NCBI GenBank assembly: GCA_018240465.1
Contig: JAFEFS010000095.1
Location: forward strand, 1 to 39,097
Source: Pseudomonadota bacterium
GTDB taxonomy: Bacteria; Pseudomonadota; Gammaproteobacteria; Xanthomonadales; Rhodanobacteraceae
DNA: 39,097 bases
Reading direction: 5' to 3'
Position numbers and translations under genes: made by a program. Each line of letters opens with the position of its first letter. The stretch's first letter is position 1. The notes beneath the pieces are model-generated. The model searched no databases, was not told the DNA's origin, and saw only the letters and a list, made by a program, of their open reading frames with translations. Shown piece by piece: positions 19,382 to 27,077 of this stretch.

Positions 19382-19828
19382 TCAGGCGTGTTGCGCAGGC
19401 GCCAGGCGGAAGCCGACGCCGAAGCGGTTGAAGGCATTGATCAGCGCGATCGCCAGGGTGAGGTCGGCCAGCGCCTTGTCGTCGAACTGCGCGCGTACTT
19501 CGCCGTAGACGTCGTCCGGTGCGTGCGATTGGGCCAGCAGCGTCAACGCTTCGGCCCAGGCAAGCGCCGCGCGCTCGCGTGCATCGAACAGCGATGTTTC
19601 CCGCCAGACGCACAGGCAGTCGAGGCGTTGCTGCGCTTCGCCCGCGGCGCGTGCTTCGCTCACGTGCTTGTCGACGCAATAGGCGCAACCGTTGATCTGC
19701 GAGACGCGGATTTCCAGAAGCAGGCGCAGCTTGCGGTCGAGTCCGCAGGCATCGAGATAGCGGCGTGTTTCGTCGAGCCCACGGAATGCGGCGGGCGCCG
19801 CTATGCGATGGTTCAATCTCGGCTGCAT
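19382..19828 (-). CDS. Carboxymuconolactone decarboxylase / AhpD-like protein
   Basis: The 148-residue protein has the AhpD-type thiol motif: Cys48, Cys51 and His55 in EIRVSQINGCAYCVDKH, then a helical region with ERAALAWAEALTLL. Proteins with this motif act as disulfide reductants or peroxidases with alkylhydroperoxidase-like activity, while true carboxymuconolactone decarboxylases lack it. Strings such as RKLRLLLEIRVSQ are usual for the group often found beside MocR regulators. GAGGAGAG lies just before the ATG at 19828. It is first in a run of four minus-strand genes and divergent from the MocR gene across 98 nt, so MocR probably controls it. Confidence 0.9.
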   Translation of the reverse strand: MQPRLNHRIAAPAAFRGLDETRRYLDACGLDRKLRLLLEIRVSQINGCAYCVDKHVSEARAAGEAQQRLDCLCVWRETSLFDARERAALAWAEALTLLAQSHAPDDVYGEVRAQFDDKALADLTLAIALINAFNRFGVGFRLAPAQHA

Positions 19829-19876
19829 GCGACTCTCCTCGCGCGAAGCGGTTGTCCGAAGTCAAATTTGCGCTAA

Positions 19877-19928
19877 ACTATTGGTTCCATAAAGGTCCGG
19901 TATAGAAAATATTTTCGGAGCCAATAGT
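19877..19928. promoter_or_regulatory. 12-bp inverted repeat in the MocR/AhpD-like divergent promoter region
   Basis: ACTATTGGTTCC (19877-19888) and GGAGCCAATAGT (19917-19928) are reverse complements with one mismatch, centres 40 bp apart. The right arm contains the GGAG ribosome-binding site and two bases of the GTG start of the MocR gene. The spacer is AT-rich (TATAGAAAATATTTTC) with GGTCCGG. It is a likely operator for autoregulation and for the divergent AhpD-paiB-GNAT unit. Confidence 0.55.
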
Positions 19929-21375
19929 GTATCTGGAACTGGACGGACAAGGCCCGCGCTACGCGCAACTCACGCGCGGGTTGAAGCAAGCCATTCTCGG
20001 CGGCCGCGTCGCCGCGCACTCGCGCCTGCCCGCGACGCGCGTGCTCGCGCGCGACCTCGACCTGTCGCGCAACACGGTGTTGGCGGCGTACGAGCAGTTG
20101 GCGGCCGAGGGCTTCATCGAAGGCCGCGTCGGCTCGGGCTGCTATGTCGCCGCGATCGGCGCGGTGCAGGTGCCGCAGCCGGTGAAGTCGCCTGCGCGCA
20201 GCGGCGCGACGCGCGCGCCGTTGTCGCGGCGCGGCGAACGCATCCGCGAACTGTGGGATCAGCGCATTCCCGGGCGCGAGCACATCGGGCTGCGCTACAA
20301 CCTGCAGTACGGCATGCCGATGACCAATCCGCAGCTCGCCAGCGCCTGGCGGCGCGAGCTTGCGCACGCGGCCGCGCACGGTCAGGCCGACTACCCCGAT
20401 CCGCAGGGCCTGTTTGCGCTGCGCGAGCAGATCTGCGACTACCTTGCGCGTCGTCGCGGCATCCTCGCTGCGCCCGAGGATGTACTCGTGGTCAGCGGCG
20501 CGCAGCAGGCGTTCACGCTTGCCGCCGAGGTGTTGCTCGACGAGGGCGACGGCGTCGTGCTCGAAGACCCGCACTACCAGGGCGAGCGCCAGATCATGCA
20601 GGCCAGCGGCGCCGAGATCATCGGCTGTCGCGTCGACGAGAACGGCATCGTCTGCGCCGAACTGCCGATGCAGGGGCGCGCCAAGCTCGCCCTCGTCACG
20701 CCCTCGCACCAGTTCCCCAGCGGCGCGGTGATGAGTCTGGCGCGGCGCATGGAACTGCTGGCCTGGGCGGCGCGGACCGGCTGCTGGATCATTGAGGACG
20801 ACTACGACGGCGAGTTTCGCTACGACGCGCGCCCGCTCGCCGCGCTGAAGTCGCTGGACCGCGACGGCCGCGTGCTGTATTTCGGCACGTTCTCGAAGGT
20901 GCTGTTTCCCTCGCTGCGCCTCGGCTACATCGTGCTGCCGCCGAACCTGCGCGAGGCCTTCATTGGCGCGAAATGGCTGACCGACCGCGGTTGCCCGGCA
21001 ATCGAGCAGGCCGCGCTCGCGCGGTTGATGGCGGATGGCGCGTTCGAGCGGCATCTGCGTGCCGCAGCGAAATCGCTCAAGGCGCGGCGCGCGACCCTGC
21101 TCGCCGCGCTGCGCCGGTACGCGGGCGACGCGGTGGAGGTCGCCGACTCGAGCGCGGGCATGCACGTGCTCGCCTGGCTCACGCGGCTGAAGCCGGCGCA
21201 GGCGCGTCAGCTCGTTGCGCGCGCGCGCGAGCGCGGGCTCGGGCTGTACCTGATCGCACCATACTTCCTGAAATCCGCATCGCGACCCGGCCTGCTGCTT
21301 GGCTACGCCGACCTGCCCGCGGCCGACCTGCAGGCGGCGATGCGCATACTCGGCGAATGCCTGCGCGATTCGTGA
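19927..21375 (+). CDS. MocR-family (GntR plus aminotransferase) transcriptional regulator
   Basis: The 482-residue protein has an N-terminal GntR winged helix (residues 8-75; LPATRVLARDLDLSRNTVLAAYEQLAAEGFI, interrupted only by normal substitutions) and a type I aminotransferase-like domain (about 110-480). The PLP-binding lysine is Lys324 in YFGTFSKVLFPSLRLGY. ALVTPSHQFPSG and EDDYDGEFRYD are further family marks. MocR proteins use PLP or a PLP adduct as effector and usually control the divergent gene. The start is GTG with GGAG 6 nt upstream. An inverted repeat overlapping that start suggests autoregulation. Its targets are probably the AhpD-like, PaiB and GNAT genes. Confidence 0.93.
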   Translation: MYLELDGQGPRYAQLTRGLKQAILGGRVAAHSRLPATRVLARDLDLSRNTVLAAYEQLAAEGFIEGRVGSGCYVAAIGAVQVPQPVKSPARSGATRAPLSRRGERIRELWDQRIPGREHIGLRYNLQYGMPMTNPQLASAWRRELAHAAAHGQADYPDPQGLFALREQICDYLARRRGILAAPEDVLVVSGAQQAFTLAAEVLLDEGDGVVLEDPHYQGERQIMQASGAEIIGCRVDENGIVCAELPMQGRAKLALVTPSHQFPSGAVMSLARRMELLAWAARTGCWIIEDDYDGEFRYDARPLAALKSLDRDGRVLYFGTFSKVLFPSLRLGYIVLPPNLREAFIGAKWLTDRGCPAIEQAALARLMADGAFERHLRAAAKSLKARRATLLAALRRYAGDAVEVADSSAGMHVLAWLTRLKPAQARQLVARARERGLGLYLIAPYFLKSASRPGLLLGYADLPAADLQAAMRILGECLRDS

Positions 21376-21486
21376 GACGCAGTCCGGCGAAGACGCCGCT
21401 TGCATTCGCGGCGAGCGCACACAAATCGGATGCGCAACCAGCGAACCTGCGATAATTCCCTGCTCCATATTTTTCACACCGACTCC

Positions 21487-22044
21487 ATGGGCGGCTACAG
21501 CCAAACTTCCGAACCGATCGTTTTCGCACGCGACTGCAGTGCCGTCATGGTGCCGCAGGGCCAGGTCGTGGACCTGCCGGCGGGGCAGAACGGCTACATC
21601 ACCCAGGCCTTGGGCGGCAGCTTCACCGTGTTCGTCGACGGCAATCTGTTCCGCATCGATGGCAAGGACGCCGACGCCATCGGCAAGCCGCCGCCCGAGC
21701 CGATCGAGCTTGCTGCCGATGCGAGCGAGGACGAGGTCGAGAAGCTGGTCTGGCAGCAACTGCGCACCTGCTTCGATCCGGAGATTCCGGTCAACATCGT
21801 GGATCTGGGCCTCGTCTACGAATGCAACGTCGGCAAGGTCGAAAACGGTGCGCGCAAGGTCGAGGTCAGGATGACCCTGACCGCGCCGGGCTGCGGCATG
21901 GGCGACATTCTCGTCGACGACGTGCGCAGCAAGATCGAGGCGATACCGACCATCGCCGAAGCCGATGTCGAGCTCACCTTCGATCCGCCGTGGAACCACT
22001 CGATGATGTCGGACGTGGCCAAGCTCGAAACCGGCATGATGTAG
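21487..22044 (+). CDS. sufT: Fe-S cluster assembly protein SufT
   Basis: The 185-residue protein combines a SufT-specific N-terminal part (DCSAVMVPQGQVVDLPAGQNGYI and LGGSFTVFVDGNLFRIDG) with a C-terminal MIP18/DUF59 domain. The latter shows FDPEIPVNIVDLGLVYE, the cysteine motif LTAPGCGMGD and a final VELTFDPPWNHSMMSDVAK. SufT is an auxiliary maturation factor for Fe-S proteins and acts in the cytosol. The ATG at 21487 is where family homology begins. The frame opens 87 nt earlier without a good start. No other suf gene is present in the window, so it is genetically separate here. Confidence 0.92.
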   Translation: MGGYSQTSEPIVFARDCSAVMVPQGQVVDLPAGQNGYITQALGGSFTVFVDGNLFRIDGKDADAIGKPPPEPIELAADASEDEVEKLVWQQLRTCFDPEIPVNIVDLGLVYECNVGKVENGARKVEVRMTLTAPGCGMGDILVDDVRSKIEAIPTIAEADVELTFDPPWNHSMMSDVAKLETGMM

Positions 22045-22056
22045 CCGGGTTGCGTC

Positions 22057-22084
22057 GCCCGGGCGGCCTGCGATCGCCCCGGGC
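22057..22084. repeat. GC-rich hairpin after sufT
   Basis: GCCCGGG (22057-22063) pairs with CCCGGGC (22078-22084) 12 nt past the sufT stop. It may stabilise or end the sufT mRNA, but no T-tract follows. Confidence 0.35.
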
Positions 22085-22125
22085 GCCACGGCGCGGTGCC
22101 GACGCAGAAACCAAGTCGATGATGG

Positions 22126-22643
22126 ATGGTTGGGACAACGAGTTCTATCATCGCGGCCGGCGGCGACATCGGCGTGAGCGCGCCCGGTAGCGATCTGGTG
22201 CTCAGCAACCAGCCGTACAACATGGACCCGGCAAGCAGCTGCGGCGTCGGTGTCGTCAATGGCGGCGCGAACCGCAAGCTCGACGGTTACACCCTGAACA
22301 CGAGTGCGACGAGCTCGGCGATCAAGGCGGTGACGGTGTCGACTCCAGCGGCGGCGACCTGTCGGCAAGCAGCCTGACGGCGACGAGGGATAGCTGGACC
22401 TCGACCTATGCGCTCGTGGTGCCGTCGGGCAAGACCGGAAAGATAAGCATCTCCGGCGGTACGGGCGATGCGGAGCTGTAGGTGAAGCTCGGCTCGGCAC
22501 CGACCATTTCGAGCCCTACCTGCCGTCCGCATCTGACCGGCAACAACGAATCCTGCACGGTCACCACGGCGGACACTTGCTACATCCGTTTGCGCGCAGA
22601 TGCGACCTTCTTCGGCGTGACCTTGACCGGCACGACGCAGTAA
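22126..22643 (+). pseudogene. Remnant of a secreted S8 (subtilisin-like) protease with C-terminal PPC domain
   Basis: Two frames together recall the end of a secreted subtilase. In the first frame (about 22126-22377) I read GGDIGVSAPGSDLVLSNQ, like the VSAPGSDI segment of subtilases, and SCGVGVVNGGA, like their CGxGxVNA end. The catalytic GTSMA serine block between these is missing. From about 22326 a second frame encodes a pre-peptidase C-terminal domain: SWTSTYALVVPSGKT, ISGGTGDAEL, a TAG stop at 22479-22481 where the family has Tyr, then VKLGSAPT, HLTGNNESCTV and FFGVTLTGTTQ, ending at TAA 22641. A frameshift, an internal stop and missing catalytic core show decay. Confidence 0.75.
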
Positions 22644-22663
22644 GCAACCGCCGCAGAAAGTTC

Positions 22664-22694
22664 AAGGGCGGCGCAATGCCGCCCTTCTTTTTCC
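22664..22694 (+). terminator. Rho-independent terminator
   Basis: AAGGGCGGC (22664-22672) and GCCGCCCTT (22678-22686) form a perfect 9-bp stem with loop GCAAT, followed by CTTTTTCC. It lies 20 nt after the relic protease gene and was presumably its terminator. It now also separates it from the convergent asparaginase gene. Confidence 0.85.
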
Positions 22695-22717
22695 GGAGCG
22701 CGCGATCGGCGCAGGCG

Positions 22718-23209
22718 TCATTCCGCCGCCTCGAACCGGTTCGCGTCGCGGTTCTTGCGCACGCGCAGCGGGTCCCAGATGCGCCCGTTCATCGCGATGT
22801 AGACGCCATCGGACAGGGTTTGCAGCGCGCCGACCGCGCAGCCGATGTTGAACACCGCATCCGAGCCCTGGAAGCGCGCCGGGTTGAGCGCGCCGGTCAG
22901 CACGATTACCTTGCCGGGAACGGACTGCAGCACGCGCGCGGTTTCGACCATGGTGTCGGTGCCGTGGGTGACGAGGATGTGCCGGTGCGGCTGCGCCTCG
23001 ATCGTGCGCCGGACCAACTCGCGGTCTTCCCCGGTGACGTGCAGCGAATCCTTGCGCAACAGCGCGATCACTTCGAACTCGAAGGCAACGCCGAGCTGCT
23101 TGAGGATCTCGCCGATCGCCGGGGCGCCGATCTGGAACGTGGACTTGTCGTCGAAGTAGACCTTGTCGATCGTGCCGCCGGTGGTGACGATGGTCAGGTG
23201 CTGGAGCAT
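22718..23209 (-). CDS. Short asparaginase-domain protein
   Basis: The 163-residue protein matches the N-terminal domain of L-asparaginases. The first catalytic threonine is in IVTTGGTIDKVYFDD, and the second catalytic block is LVTHGTDTMVETA. VIVLTGALNPARFQGSDAVFNIG follows. Classical type I/II enzymes are about 330 residues, so this has only the half that carries the active-site threonines. Single-domain forms of this size are known from several proteobacteria and the chain ends smoothly, so I do not regard it as truncated by mutation. The ATG at 23209 begins the homology. It is divergent from the glycosylasparaginase gene across 96 nt. Enzyme activity is unproven. Confidence 0.85.
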   Translation of the reverse strand: MLQHLTIVTTGGTIDKVYFDDKSTFQIGAPAIGEILKQLGVAFEFEVIALLRKDSLHVTGEDRELVRRTIEAQPHRHILVTHGTDTMVETARVLQSVPGKVIVLTGALNPARFQGSDAVFNIGCAVGALQTLSDGVYIAMNGRIWDPLRVRKNRDANRFEAAE

Positions 23210-23305
23210 GGCGCGTTCCGCGGAGTCGGCATGGCCGCAAAGTCTATCAGGCGTGGCAGCGCTTTCGGCTACACTTTGTCCCTGCCAGATACGAGGAACC
23301 CTGCA

Positions 23306-24316
23306 ATGACCGATCGCCGTGGTTTTCTCATCGGCGCGCTCGCCGCCACGACTGCGGCGCTGCCGCACGCGGCGCGCGCCGCGGACGCCGGCAAGGCGGG
23401 CAAGCTGCGCCCGCGCGTGGTTTCGACCTGGGACTTCGGCGTCGCCGCGAACCGGGCTGCATGGCAGATCCTGGGCAAAGGCGGCAGCGTGCTCGACGCG
23501 GTCGAGGCCGGCGCGCGCGTGCCCGAAGCCGACCCGAAAAATCACACCGTCGGCCGTGCCGGGTACCCGGACCGCGACGGCCGGCTCACCCTCGATGCGA
23601 GCATCATGGATGGCAACGGCGACTGTGGCGCGGTCGCCGCGATCGAACACATCGCGCATCCGATTTCGGTCGCGCGGCGCGTGATGGAGAAGACACCGCA
23701 CGTGCTTCTGGTCGGCGACGGCGCGTTGCAGTTCGCGCTCCAGCAAGGCTTTCCGAAAGAGGACCTGCTCACGCCGGAATCGGAGCAGGCCTGGCGCGAA
23801 TGGTTGAAGAAAGGCGAATACAAGCCGCGGGCGAACAGCGAGAACAAAACCTACGGCGAAGGCAAGCCCGGCGATGCCAACAACCACGATACGCTCGGCC
23901 TGCTCGCGGTCGATGCGCAGGGCCGCCTCGCCGGCGCCTGCACGACCAGCGGCATGGCGTGGAAGCTGCACGGCCGTGCCGGCGACAGCCCGATCATCGG
24001 TGCCGGTCTGTATGTCGACAACGAAGTCGGCGCCGCCACCTCGACCGGCGTCGGCGAGGAAGTGATCCGCACCGCCGGCAGTTTTCTCGTCGTCGAACTG
24101 ATGCGTCAGGGTCATTCGCCGCAGGAGGCCTGCCGCTATGCCGTGCAGCGCATCATGCGCCGGCGCATGAAGGTAGCGAAGGATCTGCAGGTCGGCTTCC
24201 TCGCGTTGAGCCGCAGCGGGGAAGTCGGTGCGTATGCGATCCAGAAAGGCTTCAGCTACGCCGTCTGCGACGCGGGCAAGCAGGATGCGCTGCGACAGTC
24301 CTCGAGCGCGCTGTAG
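23306..24316 (+). CDS. N(4)-(beta-N-acetylglucosaminyl)-L-asparaginase (Ntn hydrolase), Tat-exported
   Basis: The 336-residue protein cleaves the GlcNAc-Asn bond of N-glycosylated asparagine. The N-terminus DRRGFLIGALAATTAALPHAARA looks like a twin-arginine signal, so export in folded form is likely. The self-cleavage and nucleophile threonine is Thr196 in ANNHDTLGLLAVD. Other family strings are RPRVVSTWDFG, GGSVLDAVEAGARVPEAD, LDASIMDGNGDCGAVAAIEHIAHPI, and GAATSTGVGEEVIRTAGSFLVVELMR. GAGGA lies 9 nt before the ATG. It is divergent from the short asparaginase gene and convergent with the acyl-CoA dehydrogenase gene. It may serve scavenging of glycopeptides. Confidence 0.93.
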   Translation: MTDRRGFLIGALAATTAALPHAARAADAGKAGKLRPRVVSTWDFGVAANRAAWQILGKGGSVLDAVEAGARVPEADPKNHTVGRAGYPDRDGRLTLDASIMDGNGDCGAVAAIEHIAHPISVARRVMEKTPHVLLVGDGALQFALQQGFPKEDLLTPESEQAWREWLKKGEYKPRANSENKTYGEGKPGDANNHDTLGLLAVDAQGRLAGACTTSGMAWKLHGRAGDSPIIGAGLYVDNEVGAATSTGVGEEVIRTAGSFLVVELMRQGHSPQEACRYAVQRIMRRRMKVAKDLQVGFLALSRSGEVGAYAIQKGFSYAVCDAGKQDALRQSSSAL

Positions 24317-24385
24317 CGCCACGACCGGCGGCGGTTGCGCGCGCCGAATCCGGCCCCCGATCCTTGCTGGCGGGAATGCCGGGCG

Positions 24386-26011
24386 CTACGGACTGCCACG
24401 CTGGGCGAGCTGTTGCGCAAAGTGCCGCGCCGCAGCAAGCGGGGTGGCGTCGCTTTCGCTGCGCAGGGCCCAATCCGCATGCCGTACCTGCAGGCCCGAG
24501 GCGATGCCTTCGGCGAAGGCAACCGCGAGTTCGCGCGCGTGAGCCTCCAGTGCGTCGCTGTCATTCCCCAACGACGCGAGTTGCGCTGCCGCGCGCGCGA
24601 CGCACGCACGCGCGATCGACGCGCAGTCGGAAGCGTCCGACGATTCGATCTGCAGCAGCCACTCGGCTTGTGCGTCGAGCAGCGTCTGCGCACCGCCCGC
24701 GCCGCGCAGCGCGCGCAGGAAGTCGAGCGCGAGCACGTTCGTGGTGCCCTCCCAGATCGGGAACACCTGCGCGTCGCGCAGCAGTTTCGGCATGCCGGTG
24801 TCTTCGAGATAGCCGGCGCCGCCGAGGCATTCGCAGCATTCCGAGGTGATCGCCACGGCGAGTTTCCCGGTCCAGAGTTTCGCCAGCGGCGTGAGCAGGC
24901 GCAGACGGTTGCGTTGCGCCTCGCTTGCCGCGCCGGTTTCGACGAGACCGAGCAATTCGGCGACATGGAAGCTCAAATGGAATGCTGCTTCGAACTGCGC
25001 GCGCAGGTTCGCCAGCGTCGCGCGATGCAGCGGCTGCTGCGCGAGCGGTTTGCCGAACGCGCCGCGGCGCTGCGCGTAGTCTTCGGCCAGGGCCAGCGCG
25101 CGGCGCATCGTCGCGGTCGCACACACCGCGTTCCAGGTGCGGGTGACGTTGAGCATCGGCGCGATCGTGCGCACTCCGTGGTCGGTGCCGGCGACGAGGC
25201 GGGCGGGTGTGCCGTCGAGATGGATTTCCGCGGTCGGCAACTCGCGCGTGCCGAGCTTGTGCTTGAGCCGGTCGACGCGGATGTTGCGCCAGCGACCCTG
25301 CGCATCGCGCGGTTCGAGATAGAACAGGGCAAGACCGTCGGTGCCGTCCGCTGCGCCTTCGGGGCGCGCGAGCGCGAGCGCCATCTGCGCGTTGATCGCC
25401 GAGGTGAACCACTTGCGCCCGTACAGCCGCCATTCGCCGTCGACCAGGCGCGCCGTGGTCTCGGTGGCGGACACGTCCGAACCGCCGGCGTTCTCGGTCA
25501 TCCACTGGCCGCTGATCCAGTGCTGCGCCGGATCGCGGCTGAGCAGGCGCGGCAACGCATGCGCGGCGAGTCCGGCGTTGCCCGAGGCCTTGATCGCGGT
25601 CGCCGCACCGTCGCTCATCGCCAGCGGGCAGGAGTGGAACTCGCTGGCGCAATGGTACAAGTATACAAGTGCAAATTGATGCACGCGCGCGGCGGCGCCG
25701 TGCGTCGCTTCGTGGCCTGAGGCGACGAGGCCGTGGCGTGCGGCCAGCGGCGCGGCCACGCGCCACGCGCGCGTGAGTTCGAGGCGATCGATGCGCCCGC
25801 CCCAGGCATCCCACTGGGTGAGCCTCGGTTCTTCGTCGACGTGCGCGAGCGCCGCGGTCCAGGCTTCGGCGGCGAATCGCCCGAGCGCGTCGAGATCGGG
25901 TTCGATCGCGGCCAGCGTCTGCTTGCGCAAGGCGCGACGCAGGTACGAACGCAGCAGCGCATCGTCGCGATATTGGTTGCCCAGCTGCGGGAAGGCTTGC
26001 ACGAAGGACAT
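24386..26011 (-). CDS. AidB-like acyl-CoA dehydrogenase family protein
   Basis: The 541-residue flavoprotein has the same length as E. coli AidB and shares its layout. It has an N-terminal extension with FPQLGNQYRDDALLRSYL, then the FAD-binding segment WISGQWMTENAGGSDVSATET. WRLYGRKWFTSAINAQMAL, RTIAPMLNVTRTWNAV and the C-terminal CLGGAGYLEDTGMPKLLRDAQV.PIWEGTTNVLALDFLRAL follow. AidB is tied to the adaptive response to alkylation and binds DNA, but acyl-CoA oxidation by this homologue is equally possible. It is the last gene of wrbA-DUF2069-acd on the minus strand, 9 nt after DUF2069. A 30-base patch at 25651-25680 is only about 30% GC. Confidence 0.9.
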   Translation of the reverse strand: MSFVQAFPQLGNQYRDDALLRSYLRRALRKQTLAAIEPDLDALGRFAAEAWTAALAHVDEEPRLTQWDAWGGRIDRLELTRAWRVAAPLAARHGLVASGHEATHGAAARVHQFALVYLYHCASEFHSCPLAMSDGAATAIKASGNAGLAAHALPRLLSRDPAQHWISGQWMTENAGGSDVSATETTARLVDGEWRLYGRKWFTSAINAQMALALARPEGAADGTDGLALFYLEPRDAQGRWRNIRVDRLKHKLGTRELPTAEIHLDGTPARLVAGTDHGVRTIAPMLNVTRTWNAVCATATMRRALALAEDYAQRRGAFGKPLAQQPLHRATLANLRAQFEAAFHLSFHVAELLGLVETGAASEAQRNRLRLLTPLAKLWTGKLAVAITSECCECLGGAGYLEDTGMPKLLRDAQVFPIWEGTTNVLALDFLRALRGAGGAQTLLDAQAEWLLQIESSDASDCASIARACVARAAAQLASLGNDSDALEAHARELAVAFAEGIASGLQVRHADWALRSESDATPLAAARHFAQQLAQRGSP

Positions 26012-26020
26012 GTCGACCTC

Positions 26021-26362
26021 CTACGAGGCGCGCTTGTTGGCACGCACCTCCCAACCCAGCGCGAACACGACGAGCAGGGCGAGTGCGGTTTCGGCAAGCG
26101 CCGGCCAGCGCGGCGCCGCGCCGCTCCATAGCTCGGCGACGCCGTGCGAGAAATAGAACAGACAGACCATGCCGCCGATCAGCGCGCCGCGGCGCAACGA
26201 CTTCGCGGCAATCCACAGACTGAGCAGCAACGGCGTGATGGCGAGCACGAGGGTCGGCACGAGCAGATCGGGTTTCGGCGGTGCCAGCCAAGCGTGCCAG
26301 AGCGGCTGCAACGCCAGCAGCGCGGCGAGTGCGACGACGGCAAAGCGCAGTGCGGGGCTCAT
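26021..26362 (-). CDS. DUF2069 family inner-membrane protein
   Basis: The 113-residue protein has four hydrophobic helices: LRFAVVALAALLALQPLWHAW, LLVPTLVLAITPLLLSLWIAA, ALIGGMVCLFYFSHGVAELW and ALAETALALLVVFALGWEV. The FYFSHGVAE string is the hallmark of DUF2069. Function is unknown. It overlaps wrbA by 4 nt (ATGA), and the wrbA-DUF2069 pairing is common in pseudomonads and xanthomonads, so translational coupling and a shared role at the membrane are likely. Confidence 0.9.
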   Translation of the reverse strand: MSPALRFAVVALAALLALQPLWHAWLAPPKPDLLVPTLVLAITPLLLSLWIAAKSLRRGALIGGMVCLFYFSHGVAELWSGAAPRWPALAETALALLVVFALGWEVRANKRAS

Positions 26363-26952
26363 GCGGCGAGCTTCGCGGTGATCGCTGCGACCCGGCGGCC
26401 GAGCGCGCGCGCGAGAATTTTCGCATCCTCGCCGATGGCGCGCTCACCACCGGTGCCGGCGACGTGACTGGCGCCGTAGGGCGTGCCGCCGGCGCGCGTG
26501 GCGTTGAGCGCAGCCTCGGTGAACGGCAGGCCGACGATGAGCGCGCCGTGGTGCAGCAGCGGCAGCAGCATCGTGAGCAGGGTCGCCTCCTGACCGCCGT
26601 GCGTCGTCCCGGTCGAGGTGAACGCCGCAGCCGGCTTGCCGGCGAGCGCGCCGGAGGCCCATTCCGCACCGGTGGAATCGAGAAAATGCTTGAGCGGCGC
26701 GGCCATGTTGCCGAAGCGGGTCGGGCTGCCGAGGATGATCCCGGCGCATTCGCGCAGATCGACGGGCGTGGCGTACGGCGCGCCTTCGTCGGGCACCGGT
26801 GGCGCCGCGGTTGCGGTGACCGGCGCCACCGGCGGCACGCTGCGCAGGCGCGCGCGCATGCCCGGTACTTCCTCGACGCCGCGCGCGATCAGGCGCGCCA
26901 GTTGCGCGACGTTTCCGGTGCGGCTGTAGTAGACGATCAGGATCTCGGACAT
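26359..26952 (-). CDS. wrbA: NAD(P)H:quinone oxidoreductase WrbA
   Basis: WrbA is a tetrameric FMN-dependent quinone reductase of the flavodoxin fold, thought to keep quinones fully reduced and limit oxidative stress. The 197-residue protein has the flavin phosphate loop VYYSRTGNVAQLA, GIILGSPTRFGNMAAPLKHFLD, AAFTSTGTTHGGQEATLLTML and HHGALIVGLPF, all WrbA signatures. The ATG at 26952 is where the family starts. No ribosome-binding site is seen before it. Instead two heptamers (TCACCGT TCACCGC on the coding strand) stand 10 nt upstream. DUF2069 overlaps its stop. Confidence 0.95.
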   Translation of the reverse strand: MSEILIVYYSRTGNVAQLARLIARGVEEVPGMRARLRSVPPVAPVTATAAPPVPDEGAPYATPVDLRECAGIILGSPTRFGNMAAPLKHFLDSTGAEWASGALAGKPAAAFTSTGTTHGGQEATLLTMLLPLLHHGALIVGLPFTEAALNATRAGGTPYGASHVAGTGGERAIGEDAKILARALGRRVAAITAKLAA

Positions 26953-26962
26953 GGGGCCGTGG

Positions 26963-26976
26963 GCGGTGAACGGTGA
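26963..26976. repeat. Two degenerate heptamers upstream of wrbA
   Basis: GCGGTGA and ACGGTGA in tandem are the reverse complements of TCACCGC and TCACCGT. They face the six-copy array at 27078-27119 in inverted orientation, so each of the two divergent genes has the same unit, in its own reading direction, just ahead of its start. Confidence 0.6.
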
Positions 26977-27077
26977 GTGGAAAGTATAAGCTCGCCGTCG
27001 TTGCGCGATGGCAGGTGCACAACAAAGAAAAACATCGCTGGCCGCTTTCGCGGGACGGACATCACTATGTAAGCTGT

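Noticed and set aside
18738..19865. Extended 524-codon minus-strand frame joined to the GNAT gene
   Set aside because: The upstream part is the shadow of paiB and the AhpD-like gene. GNAT homology begins at the ATG at 18740.
19873..22500. 875-codon minus-strand open frame opposite the MocR and sufT genes
   Set aside because: It runs across two well-supported plus-strand genes and their spacer. This is a composition effect of GC-rich codons.
22718..23209. Truncated (broken) L-asparaginase
   Set aside because: The protein ends cleanly, keeps both threonine motifs, and single-domain forms of this length exist in other bacteria. No remnant of a C-terminal half is found downstream.
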